Below are positions 11,985 to 23,880 of a stretch of 64,000 nucleotides of DNA, one piece after another. This DNA comes from Rotaria sordida (Eukaryota; Rotifera; Eurotatoria; Philodinida; Philodinidae), in contig CAJNOL010000645.1 of NCBI GenBank assembly GCA_905250125.1, forward strand, positions 29,537 through 93,536, read 5' to 3'. Numbering within the stretch: the first letter of the stretch is position 1; every line of letters begins with the position of its first letter. The position numbers and the translations under genes were made by a program. The notes beneath the pieces were generated by a model. It had not been told where the DNA came from. It did no database searches and saw only the letters and a list, made by a program, of their open reading frames with translations.

Positions 11985-12290
11985 CTTTCCAGATTCTTGT
12001 TTTTCGTGATATTCAGACAAGATTCTTTTTCTATTCCTTCTATACAAGATTCTTGCCTGAAAAAACTGACCTTGCCTTTCTGACAAGATTCATGTAGACC
12101 GAATCTTGGCTGGCGAGGCAAGAAATACCTCGCCAGGCAAGAATCTTGCGTCCTTGCCTGATTCTTGTTTTCCTTGCCTTCTTGTCTGATTCTTGTTTTC
12201 CTTGAATTCTTGCCTGATTCTTTTTTCTTTGGATTCTTGTCGGATTCTTATATCTATAGCGTCTTGCCTGATCCTTGTCATATTAATAAA
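11985..12290. repeat. GATTCTTGCC/CTTGCC word array with central hairpin
   Basis: More than ten degenerate copies of CTTGCCTGATTCTTG-like words in both orientations. At the centre, CTGGCGAGG and CCTCGCCAG form a perfect 9 bp stem around a 9 nt loop (about 12110-12137). Overlapping open frames on both strands are translations of the array, not genes. It resembles the subterminal word arrays seen in other elements here. Confidence 0.7.
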
Positions 12291-12891
12291 GCTTTTTATA
12301 GGTTATTATTACTACCTTTTTCTTACTATTTTATTACAAACTTTACGTAAAATATACAAAAAAAAACGCAACAAAATATACCCAATTTCGTATGAATTCA
12401 TAATTATAATACTCATCATTGAGTATATAATTATCATCAAATGTACGATCAGCATGTGTATTATCATCTGATCTACCACCAGCAGCTGCGTCATCAGCAT
12501 TTGTATCATCCATAAGTATATCATGAAAAAGTATATTATCATTAAAAACTGGATCAGTTACAGCAACATCATCGTCAAAATTTTCATTAATTTTGAATAA
12601 ATATTGATTTGATTCTTTCTAGAAAATAAAAACGAACAGTGAAAAATTTTTACTTTAAAACAGCTCAGTTAAAATAAGTCATTTACAATTTGTTCAGTCA
12701 ATAAACGAGGCAAAGATAATTGAGTACAATAGAGTTTATCTTTTTGCTTATTATGCCATTGTCGTTGTTTACGTGTATGTAATGATGGTTCTAAAAAAAG
12801 AATGACATATGAATCAAAAAGAAGAAACTAAATACATATTGAGGTTACCTAATTTATTAACAGCATTGTCCAGCAATAAGTTGAACAAATT

Positions 12892-12991
12892 NNNNNNNNN
12901 NNNNNNNNNNNNNNNNNNNNNNNNNNNNNNNNNNNNNNNNNNNNNNNNNNNNNNNNNNNNNNNNNNNNNNNNNNNNNNNNNNNNNNNNNNN
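12892..12991. other. 100-N scaffold gap
   Basis: Exactly 100 N, a conventional placeholder of unknown true size. The right edge resumes in CACCCACACCCACACCC (12992-13010), so the assembly broke inside a TGTGGG-type tract. Confidence 0.95.
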
Positions 12992-13146
12992 CACCCACAC
13001 CCACACCCAATCGAATATTTCATTTAGTTTTATTAAGATATATAAAAATGGAATGTATAACCAATAGAATAAATATAAAAAAAGTCTATTTTATCAATAT
13101 ATTAATGAAGATATAGAAAATTAGTAGATAGAATAGTTCGATATTT

Positions 13147-13481
13147 GGGAGCGACAAGTCACTAGGATACCCCATTAATGTTTTTTTTTATATTGTAAGG
13201 ATAAAAGATACTATTGTTCGGGTCATATGAGAGAGGATTATAGATAACCCTGAATCGGTCCGAACAACGCTATGTTTTATCCTTACAACAGTAGAGAAAA
13301 GCTACCGTCTCACATGATGAGCTGGCGACTTTTCTCTACTATTGTAAAGGTGAAACATGATGTTGTTCGGATCAATTCAGGGTTATCTATGATCCTCTCT
13401 CACATGACCCGAACAATAGTATGTTTTATCTTTAAAATAGAAAAAAACATTAATGGGGTATCCTAGTGACTTGTCACTCCC
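13147..13481. mobile_element. Foldback MITE, full-length palindrome with ATTT flanks
   Basis: Both ends read GGGAGYGACAAGTCACTAGG inward, and the symmetry continues to the centre (AGTAGAGAAAAG and its complement). The whole 335 bp is therefore a near-perfect palindrome. ATTT flanks both sides (13143-13146, 13482-13485), consistent with a 4 bp target duplication. It has no coding capacity, and the mobilising family is not known. Confidence 0.82.
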
Positions 13482-16400
13482 ATTTATTAATAAAAAGTCT
13501 CCTTTAGTTCAATGTTCTTATGAAAGTTTAGTAGAAATTTTTTGTTCAACTATGAATCCGGTGGACAATTGGACTTTTCAGGCCGATGTGTTGGTGGACA
13601 TTTTCAAATTTTAGATTGGTGTGATGGACAATCGAAAGTTGGTGGAGACACATTACATCCAGCTAGAACAAACATAGAATTTAATAATAGAAAACAAAGT
13701 GACTATTTTAAAGAAAAATCTAATCAGTTTCTGTCTTTGAATCTTGATCGGCCATTTCTTATCTCTTATTTATGTAAATGATGTGTCAATTATTGTAAAT
13801 ATTAAAAAAAAAATGTCAAAGGGAATTTAGTTCGTTTGCCAATATGTATGTGAGTAGTCTATAGTCGATCAGGCATGAATGCACATTCTATAAAAAGATT
13901 AATATATCATAAAGAGATCTTATCTATATATTTGTTAAGGTACCTATAGAAAAAATATAGTTAATGATAATTAAAGTCAAGCTTTTTTTCACCTCCCTTC
14001 AAGTTGAACCAAGGAGAAAATTTGTCTGTCGTCTATAGTATGCATTCTATAGATGTTAACATTAGGAAAAAAGATATTATCAATTAAACGATAATTTGAG
14101 AATATAAATAAGTTTTTCTCGTATAAGAGTATCAAAATGAATTAAATAAATAATTCGAATAATTATTTTAAATGGAAACATATTCGAAAGAATAAAGTTT
14201 GATAGCGCATTTATCAACTATAAAAATGATAATAATTTTCATTTATTGATTTCTTTGCTTTTATCTTGTGAAGTAAATTATTTTTAAAAGATAACCGTTT
14301 TTTTTTCATTTTTCTTCACACAATCTCAATCATTTTACTTAAGAGATTTTTAATCAAACAAATAAGTCTTAGACAACTTTCTACAAGAATATATAACAAT
14401 ATATGATTTTATCATATCGATTATGAAATACTCAATAAAAAAAAATTTTTTAGAATATTCTATATATTCAACTTTGTTTAGTTTTAGTAGTTGACACTTT
14501 ACCATGTAAAATACATGAAATATCCCTTGTTTAGCAGTTTAAAAAATGTCTCTTCCAAATTTAATCAACATCGTTTTCCATAAGAGTGTAGAGAGTAGAG
14601 TTAATTCTTTTTTTCTCTTGAGATTTTCCAAAATAATTCCCTTTTTTCACTAAACATTTTCGATCTATTCAAGAAAATTTCCATAGCTATATCAAAGAAT
14701 AATCAATTGAACTTGTTGTGTTTTATTTTTAAAAGAAATGATTAAAAAAAATGTCCTTGTACGTTAAGTAGAAGAATAAAAAAAATAGTTGATATTCTTG
14801 CTTAATCTATAAATATAAGAAATTTTCTCAATAAAGTTAACTATCGATTAATTTTTAGGAGCATCATGACATCATCGAATGATAAAAGAAAATAAAATAA
14901 TATGCTTAGAAATTTGCTTGAAGACATCTATAAGAATGATTGATTTTTATTGTGGGGTGTGGTTGTCGATGCGTTGATAAAGAGAAGAGTGACAATAACA
15001 AGCACACTTTATCAAACGAAAGAGTTCTTTTTCAAGAACTGTACTAAGTGAACAGTTCTTTTCTTTTTTTGAGAACTGTCTATTCGAAGAGTTCTCTTTA
15101 TAGAAGTGGCTCTAGGTGGCTAAATCGGTTTTTTCATAATTGAGTCCTTCTATATTGTCTTTAAGTTGTGTGTAGGTGTTCGATACGAGTTTTGTTTTAA
15201 CCTCCATCCACATCCATTCGGACATTGTTTATAATCTTCAATCTATATTGATGAAAATTAACTATTATTATTTAATGGCCACTATCGAATAAAATAATTC
15301 TTTATAAAATAGAAAAGTTTTATCTTTAGAAAAAAAGATCTATGAATACGAGCATCACTACGTAAATGGTTAAGAAGTGTTTTTTAAAATATTCAATGTG
15401 GTTCGAGATAGATCCTAACTTTATCGGACATTTATCTGAAACTACACATAAGATTTCTTCGTGCATGGATATGTACGTAGATGACTAAAGGAATTCTTTA
15501 ATAGAAAAGCGATATATGATTGATAAATGTTCATCATTTGGTTTAAATAGAAGACGAAAACCATTAACATGTTCATATTGATAAATATAAGCAAGAATAT
15601 TTTCGAGATTTTGTTGCATCTATTTCCAATCTTCGTCTATTAAAAATTGCAAATCTATAAATTAAACGTAAATAGTGATGATTAATAGGAAAAAGAAAAC
15701 GTTTGACATATGTTGCATGAGTGATTCATCGTTTCTACGATATTTTTCTCGATGAGCATCCTCATTTATATTTATAATTCTTATTTGAAATAAATCTGTA
15801 AGTCTAATAGAAAATGAAGGTGATATAGAATATTGTCATGATACGATTGATAACGGTATCTAATAGATCATTATAAACAAGATTATTGAAAAAATCCATT
15901 TATATGTGTAGTTTTATCAACTACTGTTTGTTCTAATAATGAAATATTTCCATGATGAAATATTCGACTTTGTTGCATCAGTTAACCATGGAGCTGAATA
16001 TGACTTATTAGAAACGAAAAAAAAAAACTTCCTGCGGCTTGTCAAGAAAAATTTTCAAATACTTTATTTGTTATTTGTTTTTTTGATAATCAAAGATTCA
16101 CAGTCAGAGAGCAAAACAACGTGAAAATAACCAACGTATACGTACGCACATTCGTTGCTCGCCTATTCTTACTTTTTTTTCATAAGAACAAACGAAAAGG
16201 TAAATAATAATAGTAATCATCTATAAATGACATCCAGGTAAGAATTCGAGTTTATCCTCTGATCGGAGACACAGAACTATTCATTCTTCGACAGGAATAA
16301 AACCACCATGAAACATCTAGTATTTTCGAAAACTAACCAATTATACGAAATTCCTAGTCAAACTCATCTTTGGTTGGAGCTACTCGATTGAGATTTGCCG

Positions 16401-18176
16401 ATTGATGAATCATTCTATTGTGCTTCCTTCTGCTTTATTTTGTGGGATTATATCGAGTCTTCCTTCTAGACAATGTGCATATTGGACAGTTTAATTCTTC
16501 AAACTTCATCATTTCTTGTTGTCAAGGATAAGAAGTTGAAACAATCGATTTTTAAATAAATAGAAATTGCCTTTGTGAACTACTATCGAAAATAAGTCTT
16601 GAAATCTATAGGATAGAGATGACGATCTACTCTCTATAAATCGTCAGAGAAAGACTCGATAGATCATCGTAGATAATATATGATTAAAATCTTATTAGAA
16701 TATCTAAACTAGTTCATTTTTCTAGTTTGACAAGGTGATTTACTCGATTATGCACAAGTCTTTCCAAACGATTTTAAATTAAAAAAATAGAATTTTAATG
16801 TGAGTAATGACTAGAAATGTATCACCTTTGGTATTATAATGGCATAGCCATCCCGCTACATAAGCAGATAAAAGTTTGATAAAAGATTAAATAAGTTGAT
16901 GTATTCAGTCTTTAAAAGTGTAACTGATGAAGTGCCCGTGAAAACCGTTGAAATCGAAACTTTTTATCGTTTCTAGATTCATGCTTTACATTTTCATTAT
17001 ATTTAACCGCTTTGACGCCTTTTGTTTTTAGCCATTTTCTGTCGACACTTGAAAAGTGCGATTGTCAATCGAAAAGAGCCAAGATTTATTTGGATTTAGA
17101 CGCGTTCTTGAAAATGACAGAGACGCTTAAGATGTCAAATCGTCCCATTAGTATTTTTCTGGTTTAATCTCATTGAATGATATATCAACGAATAGAGTAT
17201 GTTAAGGTTAACGTTTTCCTGGTATTTTTATAAGATTTTCATAGAATTTTCAAAGGTAAAAATTCTAAACAAAGTAATGGATTTTTGGTGATTATTTTAA
17301 TAATTTATCGTATAATGGTGGATTCAATTTGAGAATAGTTAGATGAGAGAAACTAATGCTAAAATAATGAATTTGGGAGCAGTTTGACGAAAGTTCAATA
17401 TAATCTATAAATGACCAATTCATTGTTTCATATAATGATATTTAAGCCGAATGTCTAGTGGCAGATAGTCTTACCATATTTACTAAATTTATCATCAACT
17501 TTTCTAGTTCAACGAATATATTTATTTTTAAATTGAAAAGAGCAAACTTGTAGTTGTCATATCACTCATTTAACAACTCTTTTTCAAAGGTACAAAACCA
17601 TATATTTCTCAAAGGCAAAAACTAATAGACATTTGAATGATTCGTGATCATCCTATTCTTCCAATGCCGTGTTTTTCTCCGTTATTTATGAATATTTCAG
17701 AGACTTACATTGGAAAAGGTTCAATGTTGAGTCAAAACTCATATTATATATGGACATGAGCATAAAATTTCGAGTTAGTCTAAGTAGAATTCAAACAATT
17801 TCTCGAAGTTTTTCTTTCGTCTAAAAAATGTTCGCCTGGTTCCCGTTCATGAAGCAGGCCGAAAAAAAAAGAAGTGAATGAAAATTGTGATTTTATAGTT
17901 TATAAGTCTGCCATTTCCCTATCCAATCCGTTTAATTAACTTCCAAGACTTTTTTCTAATGTTCAACTGGTGTCTTTATGGGATTTATCTTTAGTTCTGC
18001 TCGGTTGGGATTTCGTATATAATATTAGTTTTGACTAAAAATTGAACTTTTTCTAATGTAACTCTCTAAAATATTGATAAAAAACGGAGAAAAAACACCA
18101 TTAGAAGAATAGTATGGTTAGGAATTATTCTAAGTGGTCATCATTTATTACCTTTAGAAAACTAAATGGTTTTTGT
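13482..18176. other. Gene-poor AT-rich stretch with a half TGTGGG element
   Basis: No gene recognised. The open frame 13542-13781 has no nameable domain. At 14951-14990 a short G-rich arm (TGTGGGGTGTGG) is followed by ATAAAGAGAAGA, the spacer core of the palindrome family, with no clear C-rich arm. This is probably a decayed member. Confidence 0.45.
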
Positions 18177-18226
18177 AGGGTGTGACTGTGGGTTGATCAT
18201 ATCTCTGCTAACGCACATCTACACCC
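18177..18226. repeat. Decayed TGTGGG/CCCACA palindrome
   Basis: GTAGGGTGTGACTGTGGG, a short spacer, then GCACATCTACACCC. A weak but recognisable family member. Confidence 0.6.
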
Positions 18227-18943
18227 TTTTATCGAATAATGATTATTACTTTTTTAATATTATTTTCTACTGATTAAAAATTTATTCTCTTTTATTTATC
18301 TTTATATAAACGTTGTGTAAATAATTCTTCTCTATTACAGTTTCATAGTTAATCATAAATAATGAAATGAAATTTCTTTAATATGTTCAATGTTCTATTA
18401 ATCTCTATTAATTATATAAAACATATGCATTTATTTAGTTTAGTTAGAAGAAAATCGAATTCGATTAATATATGTGTTACCAATAAAAAGTCGTTTATCT
18501 ATCTCTTCTTCGATAATTATATAGTCCGAATACATATTAATTAGGATAATGATCATCATCTAATATATATATATCATAGATTCATATTGAAGATCCATCG
18601 ATTTGATTTTCGTATGAATTTTAGGTAAAATTTTCGAATAAAATCGATTAAGTATAATTTAAGAAGAAAATATGTTGATAGATTTATTGAATGATCATTT
18701 GAGAAAGGTTAAACGATTTGTAAATATTCGATCATCTTGAATTTTATTCAATCTTTTATTGACTCATTGAAAACAAATAAACTACTTGAAGATTGTTCAG
18801 TTTTTTGAAAATAATTCCAAGAATTTCATCCGGTAAATCATTCAATTCGACACATGACTATTTCAGATTTATTTTCAGTTATCTCTTTTTCTGACACATT
18901 CGAAAAGCAAAAATCTTTCTATACTTATTTTATTAGGGATCAA

Positions 18944-19051
18944 CAAAGAGACTAGGCCAATTGAAATTGAATTAACCAATTCGATTCGCCTTGTTACGTC
19001 GAAAGAGCAATCTAATTGATTAATTCAATTGTAATTGGTCTAGTCTCTTTG
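18944..19051. repeat. Small foldback (about 108 bp)
   Basis: CAAAGAGACTAGGCCAATTG at the left matches the complement of CAATTGTAATTGGTCTAGTC at the right, with symmetry continuing inward around AATTGAATTAA. It is probably a small MITE. Confidence 0.65.
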
Positions 19052-20135
19052 ACTTCTTCTTCAATTTGACTGATATAATCAATAACAAGAATAAGAATAT
19101 GTTTTTTTTTTTTTCAATAATCGAAGTTGATTATGATTTGAATGAATTCATAACAAGGAACGAATCTATTTATTTCTCTTATCTCATTTGTTTAATATGG
19201 TCGAAAAGAGACTGAAAAAAAAAACTAAATCGAATAAATAAATATGATTAGTCTAATTCCGAGTCAAATCGTCTTTTTTTTAGACGATTTATTCTTTAAT
19301 TCATGTTAAATTGACTTTATTTTGTTTGAGTGTTGAGGTACCGTATGTAATGTGATGAAGATGAACAATTTTCGAATAATTCATTATGTGATGATCATTT
19401 GTTTGATTTTCTTCTCAATTGCTTTCTAATCTTATCAATTTTAATAACTGATTATTATAGTTTTATGCAGAAAATGAAAATGAACTTTTTTAATATATCA
19501 TAACTAGAATTCATTTTAAAAGATTTTATTTTGTTTTATTTTCGAAATATTCTACCAAGAAGATTTATCAGAAAATTTAGTTAATTAACATTAAATAGAG
19601 GATATGATTGATTATCTTGTTTATCATCTATTTTAGAAATCTTCAAACGACATATTTCTACTTTAACAAATCAATAATCAACAATAACCTTCGACATATT
19701 TAAAACATTTTTTGCAATAACTAGATCTTTCTCTTTTCATATAACAATGGACTTTACAAAGCTGAAATCAATCGTCATATAGAACGAGTTTATACGAAGT
19801 TTTAAAGCAGAAAATATTATCTACTAGACATTGAATAGTCTTCATCAACGTTGCTAACAGCTGTTTATCTCTCATCACTCATCTCATAGGACACTCACTA
19901 TCTCATTGACATAGACAAAAAGGTCATGTAGTGCGTTCTATATGGTTAGAGAGTGTCTATGGTTGGTCAGCTTAAGTGATTAAGCGAAACGACGTTGAGT
20001 CAGACCGACCTTCTGTCGAGAGCTAGAACCAGTAATAGTTCTAGGAATAATATCGACCTTACAAAATTCTTTCCGAACAGTACTCTACACCGCAATCTAG
20101 GCGAAAAGCAGAAGATGTTTCTTCTATTCTTCTTT
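19052..20135. other. Non-coding AT-rich stretch
   Basis: No gene or structured repeat recognised. Confidence 0.4.
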
Positions 20136-20449
20136 GATTCTTAAAAAGGTTCGATTTAAAAAAAACGACAATATACAAGCACAACGATACACCATGAAAA
20201 GTTCGACGATCTGCAATATAAACCTTATTTAAATAGTGTACTTTTTCTTTTCCAAAAAAAGAAAACGAAATTCTGTGGGATCAACTTTTGTCCTTTTGAA
20301 AACTGATCGTACAAACTTTTGTTTGTTTTTTTTTTTGAAGATCAAAAGCATATGATTAAGATAAACTATTGTTTGTAAACTGTGAGCTTTTCGCATAAGA
20401 TCTTGTGCTTGTATATTGCCGTTTTTTGATTTATAGCTATTTAAGAATC
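20136..20449. mobile_element. Foldback MITE (about 314 bp)
   Basis: Left arm GATTCTTAAAAAGGTTCGAT continuing to ACGACAATATACAAGCACAA. The right arm is the complement, from TTGTGCTTGTATATTG out to TTAAGAATC. There is no coding capacity. Confidence 0.75.
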
Positions 20450-21043
20450 AAACTATGATATGCTAAGTTGTCTCATATATAATGGGTTATCCGTTATATT
20501 CAATATTATTCAAAGAGTGATTCCATCAATAATAGACATCGTTTTTATTCAACTTGCACTCTCTTCATCGTCGATGCACAATTGAGAAAGGAGGTGTGTC
20601 AAATTACGGACTGATCGTACCAAACCAGATAAGCCTAATTTTATTACCCCAATAATTCCTTTGACGATTGATCCGAGTATATTCTAATAATCGTTGTTAT
20701 ATTAAATATTGAAATATTTATTCAATATCCGAATAATGAAATAAAATAGTTTACTATATTTGTTAGATAATAAGGTATATGATTAAATAAGTAGAGAAAA
20801 TAGAAAACACTAATACTTATTAAAATATAATTGAAATATATTTTATTTAAATGAATATGTTCGAGGAAAAAAAATTCTTCAAAACAAAAAAAACACGAGA
20901 AGAAAATTTGAAAATTATTTTTCTAGAAAAATCATATGATCACTTTTATCGATAATTGATATATACAAAAAGGCAAAACTTAAATAATATTTATATAATA
21001 GGGGATTTTCTTCATCGAATAAACCATAAGATTAGAGAAATGC

Positions 21044-21446
21044 ATCGAATCCAAATAAATTTCTTCGACTCGACAAAAGAATAATCAGTCATTGCATTAT
21101 CTTCAACACGAATCCATTAATTGACAATGGATTTTCTAGAGAAATCTTTCCTACGTTCAGTCTATCTTATTATAAGCACATTACTCTTGTTCGTAGCCAA
21201 GATTTTTTAAAGAAAGCAGTCGGAGTTCAGGCTTCGACCGGATCAGACACGAAAAATCTGAAGCCAGAAGATTTTCTTTTAAAAAATCTTGCCTACGAAC
21301 AAGAGTAATATGCTTATAATAAGATAGACTGAACATAGGAAAGATTTCTCTAGAAAATCCATTGTCAAATAACGAATTAGTGTTGAAGATAATACAATGA
21401 CTGATTATTCTTTTGTCGAGTAAAAGAAATTTATTTGGATCGAATG
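21044..21446. mobile_element. Foldback MITE (about 400 bp), arms about 185 bp
   Basis: The left arm runs from ATCCAAATAAATTTCTTCGA through AATCCATTAATTGACAATGG to CTCTTGTTCGTAG. The right arm is its near-perfect complement out to AAATTTATTTGGAT. A short unpaired centre around 21220-21260 is GC-richer. The high identity of the arms suggests recent origin or arm conversion. Confidence 0.82.
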
Positions 21447-21945
21447 TAACTCTCTAGATGACATCTATGACAAGTTAAAAGAGAATATCGAAAATAAAAA
21501 ATCAATCATTCGTTTAGTGATACCCTTCCGGACAGAAGAGAAGATCATCTTTAAGAAATATTTCAAAAGATGTTATACAAGCTCATCTATATTCCAAAAG
21601 TCTTTTTCGAAAACCCAATGGATTTATCAAGATTTTTACCAGAAAAAATTTGCTCTTGTTTCATTCGTATCTCATTCGATAGAATATGTTCAGATAAGAA
21701 AAGAGACAAAATTGTTCATGTTCATGTTCATCATTCTTCGTTTTTTTTTTATAATTATGCTCATTTTTTTAATTTTCTTTCATAAAATTTCGAAGAATTG
21801 AAAAATTCATAACTCAGTCAAGATAAATAATCGAGCTCATCTTTCTATGCTATTTCATCATATTTTAGTTAATATTATCATAAGAAAGTTTTCATAAGAT
21901 TCGTTTTAGTATTATTTGTTTTGGTTACGACACTACTAGGGATGT

Positions 21946-22332
21946 GCGGTCTCACTGCAAAAACTGTCAATACCGACACTGACGACATCGAAGGACTGTA
22001 CACTGACCACTGGATTACACTTCAGTGATGTACATTGACTAAGGAATACGAGTTTTTCTTAGACTTTTATATTGTGTTTTCCTACGAATAGTTTCTCGTT
22101 TTACTTGATTATACAGCTGATTTATCATTGGTAGATGAAGGCCTTATTCATGAAATTACAAGCTGAGTTCAATAACTACGAAAAGAAATTTTTCGTTTAT
22201 ATTGATTATTGATTTAATTGTTCAAAAGGCTACCCATCTCATCACTTTTATATAGATACTGTCGGTATATCGCCATTTACCGACGGTTATTCAGTTGACT
22301 GCAGGTTTTACTGTTAGGATCTGACATCTATA
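21946..22332. mobile_element. Possible small hAT-like element
   Basis: The left edge CTAGGGATGTGCGGTC resembles hAT termini. The right edge, read in complement, is CTATAGATGTCAGATCC, a weak match. Words such as TACCGAC and its complement recur inside both ends. Boundaries are approximate and the call is tentative. Confidence 0.35.
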
Positions 22333-23880
22333 GTCATTCTTGTTTGTCCACTCGTTATATGATAGGTGTTTTCCTTTTTTTGTTTTTCTTTTTTTTTTTT
22401 CTTTATATACATACATATCAGATAATAAACAAAAAGAGTTAAGACACTGTATAATATCGAACTCATTGTCTTTTATATTTTCCACACACTGATGGTGCAG
22501 TATCTTACATTTATAGATAAATAAATTGCTAAAAATGTTTTTGATAAGACTATAGTTATTCATCAATATAGAAGAGAAGATCGAACAATTAAAAAAAAAA
22601 CGTTGAAAACAAAAAAAAGTGAATCTTTCGATAGGTAGCACTACTAGAAAAATTCTGATTAGTCAAGTTATATCTCCTTTGTTGGTGGACCATTAATTTT
22701 GTTCATTGTCAGTGTTCCGAATGATGAGTGTATCAAGCAAAATCAAAGTATATCTTTCATAAATAAAAAAACATGTGGTGCTATTTTTCTCTTGTAAAGT
22801 TTAAAAGTTAAAGTGAATGTTAATGAGATAAAAGGTAGATGAAAGTGAAGGTAAATACGTATGTTAATTAACCTTTTAGTCGACACTCTTGTACTTATCT
22901 CATTTTTTATTTAAAATGAAAAAGAACATAAAAATAAACTATCTTTTTCTCTAGGCTAGCAGTGCCACCTTAACTTTACATTAAAATTAATTTCTGTGTG
23001 CACTTAAATATTATATTTAAAATACATTTAAATTATTTTCATTCGTCATTTCACTTTGAACATTTATTTACTTACAGGGCGTTAAACTTATTTTCAATGT
23101 AATTGATTTGCAATGAATTTACTTCTTAGATTATAAATAAAATGAAATTATTTTATTTTCTTTTGTTATTTTATTCTAGTCAACACACAACAAGCAAGAG
23201 ACGACTCGAAACCAATAAAAATAAAATCTTAAAAGTGCACATTTTAATATATGAAGTTTTCTGAATGAAATATATTCGTCGAAAACTTAACCAGTCGTGA
23301 ACGTGTTTAAATGTCTGTTTTCTGATTTTTATTTCGTTGAAATCCACACGTTGTTTGTCGTCGTTTGTCTCAGTTAAATGAAACAAAAAAAAAAATATAC
23401 GATAATTTAATTTAACTTTTAACTTAACAAAACTATAAATTAAGCACAAATAATTTAAAACTAAAATGAACTAAATATGTTTAAAATTTGCTTGTGTTTC
23501 TCTTCTTCTACGTATGTGTCGCTTGTAGTTCGTTCTGAGAATAATCTTTTTCTTCTTTAGTGTAATTTAATCGAAGCGAACTCACGATCAATATTAACAT
23601 TTTATTTATCTTTTTAGATTTTGACATTATTTATATCTTGTTAAGTGTATTTATTTAGTTTGATTATAGTTCGGCAAATAAGAGTTCATACCAAAGGTAA
23701 TTAAATATCCTTAAGAAATACTTAAAACGGTAATTTGTTTTAAATTTTGGTCCTATCATTAGTTTATAATCAATTCTTGATTGTGTCATGCTTCAAGTAA
23801 TTATTAATAATTATTAAACTTTTGACAGCAAGCGTAAAATGTTGCTATATTTTAGCTAAAACTTGATCGATTTTCCTCAG
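22333..23880. other. Non-coding stretch, probable 5' part of the next gene
   Basis: No exon could be identified. Because the downstream gene starts at a splice acceptor (CCTCAG, 23875-23880) with no initiator, its first exon(s) may lie here or further left. Minus-strand open frames at 22291-22641 and 23180-23449 are low-complexity and judged chance. Confidence 0.4.
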
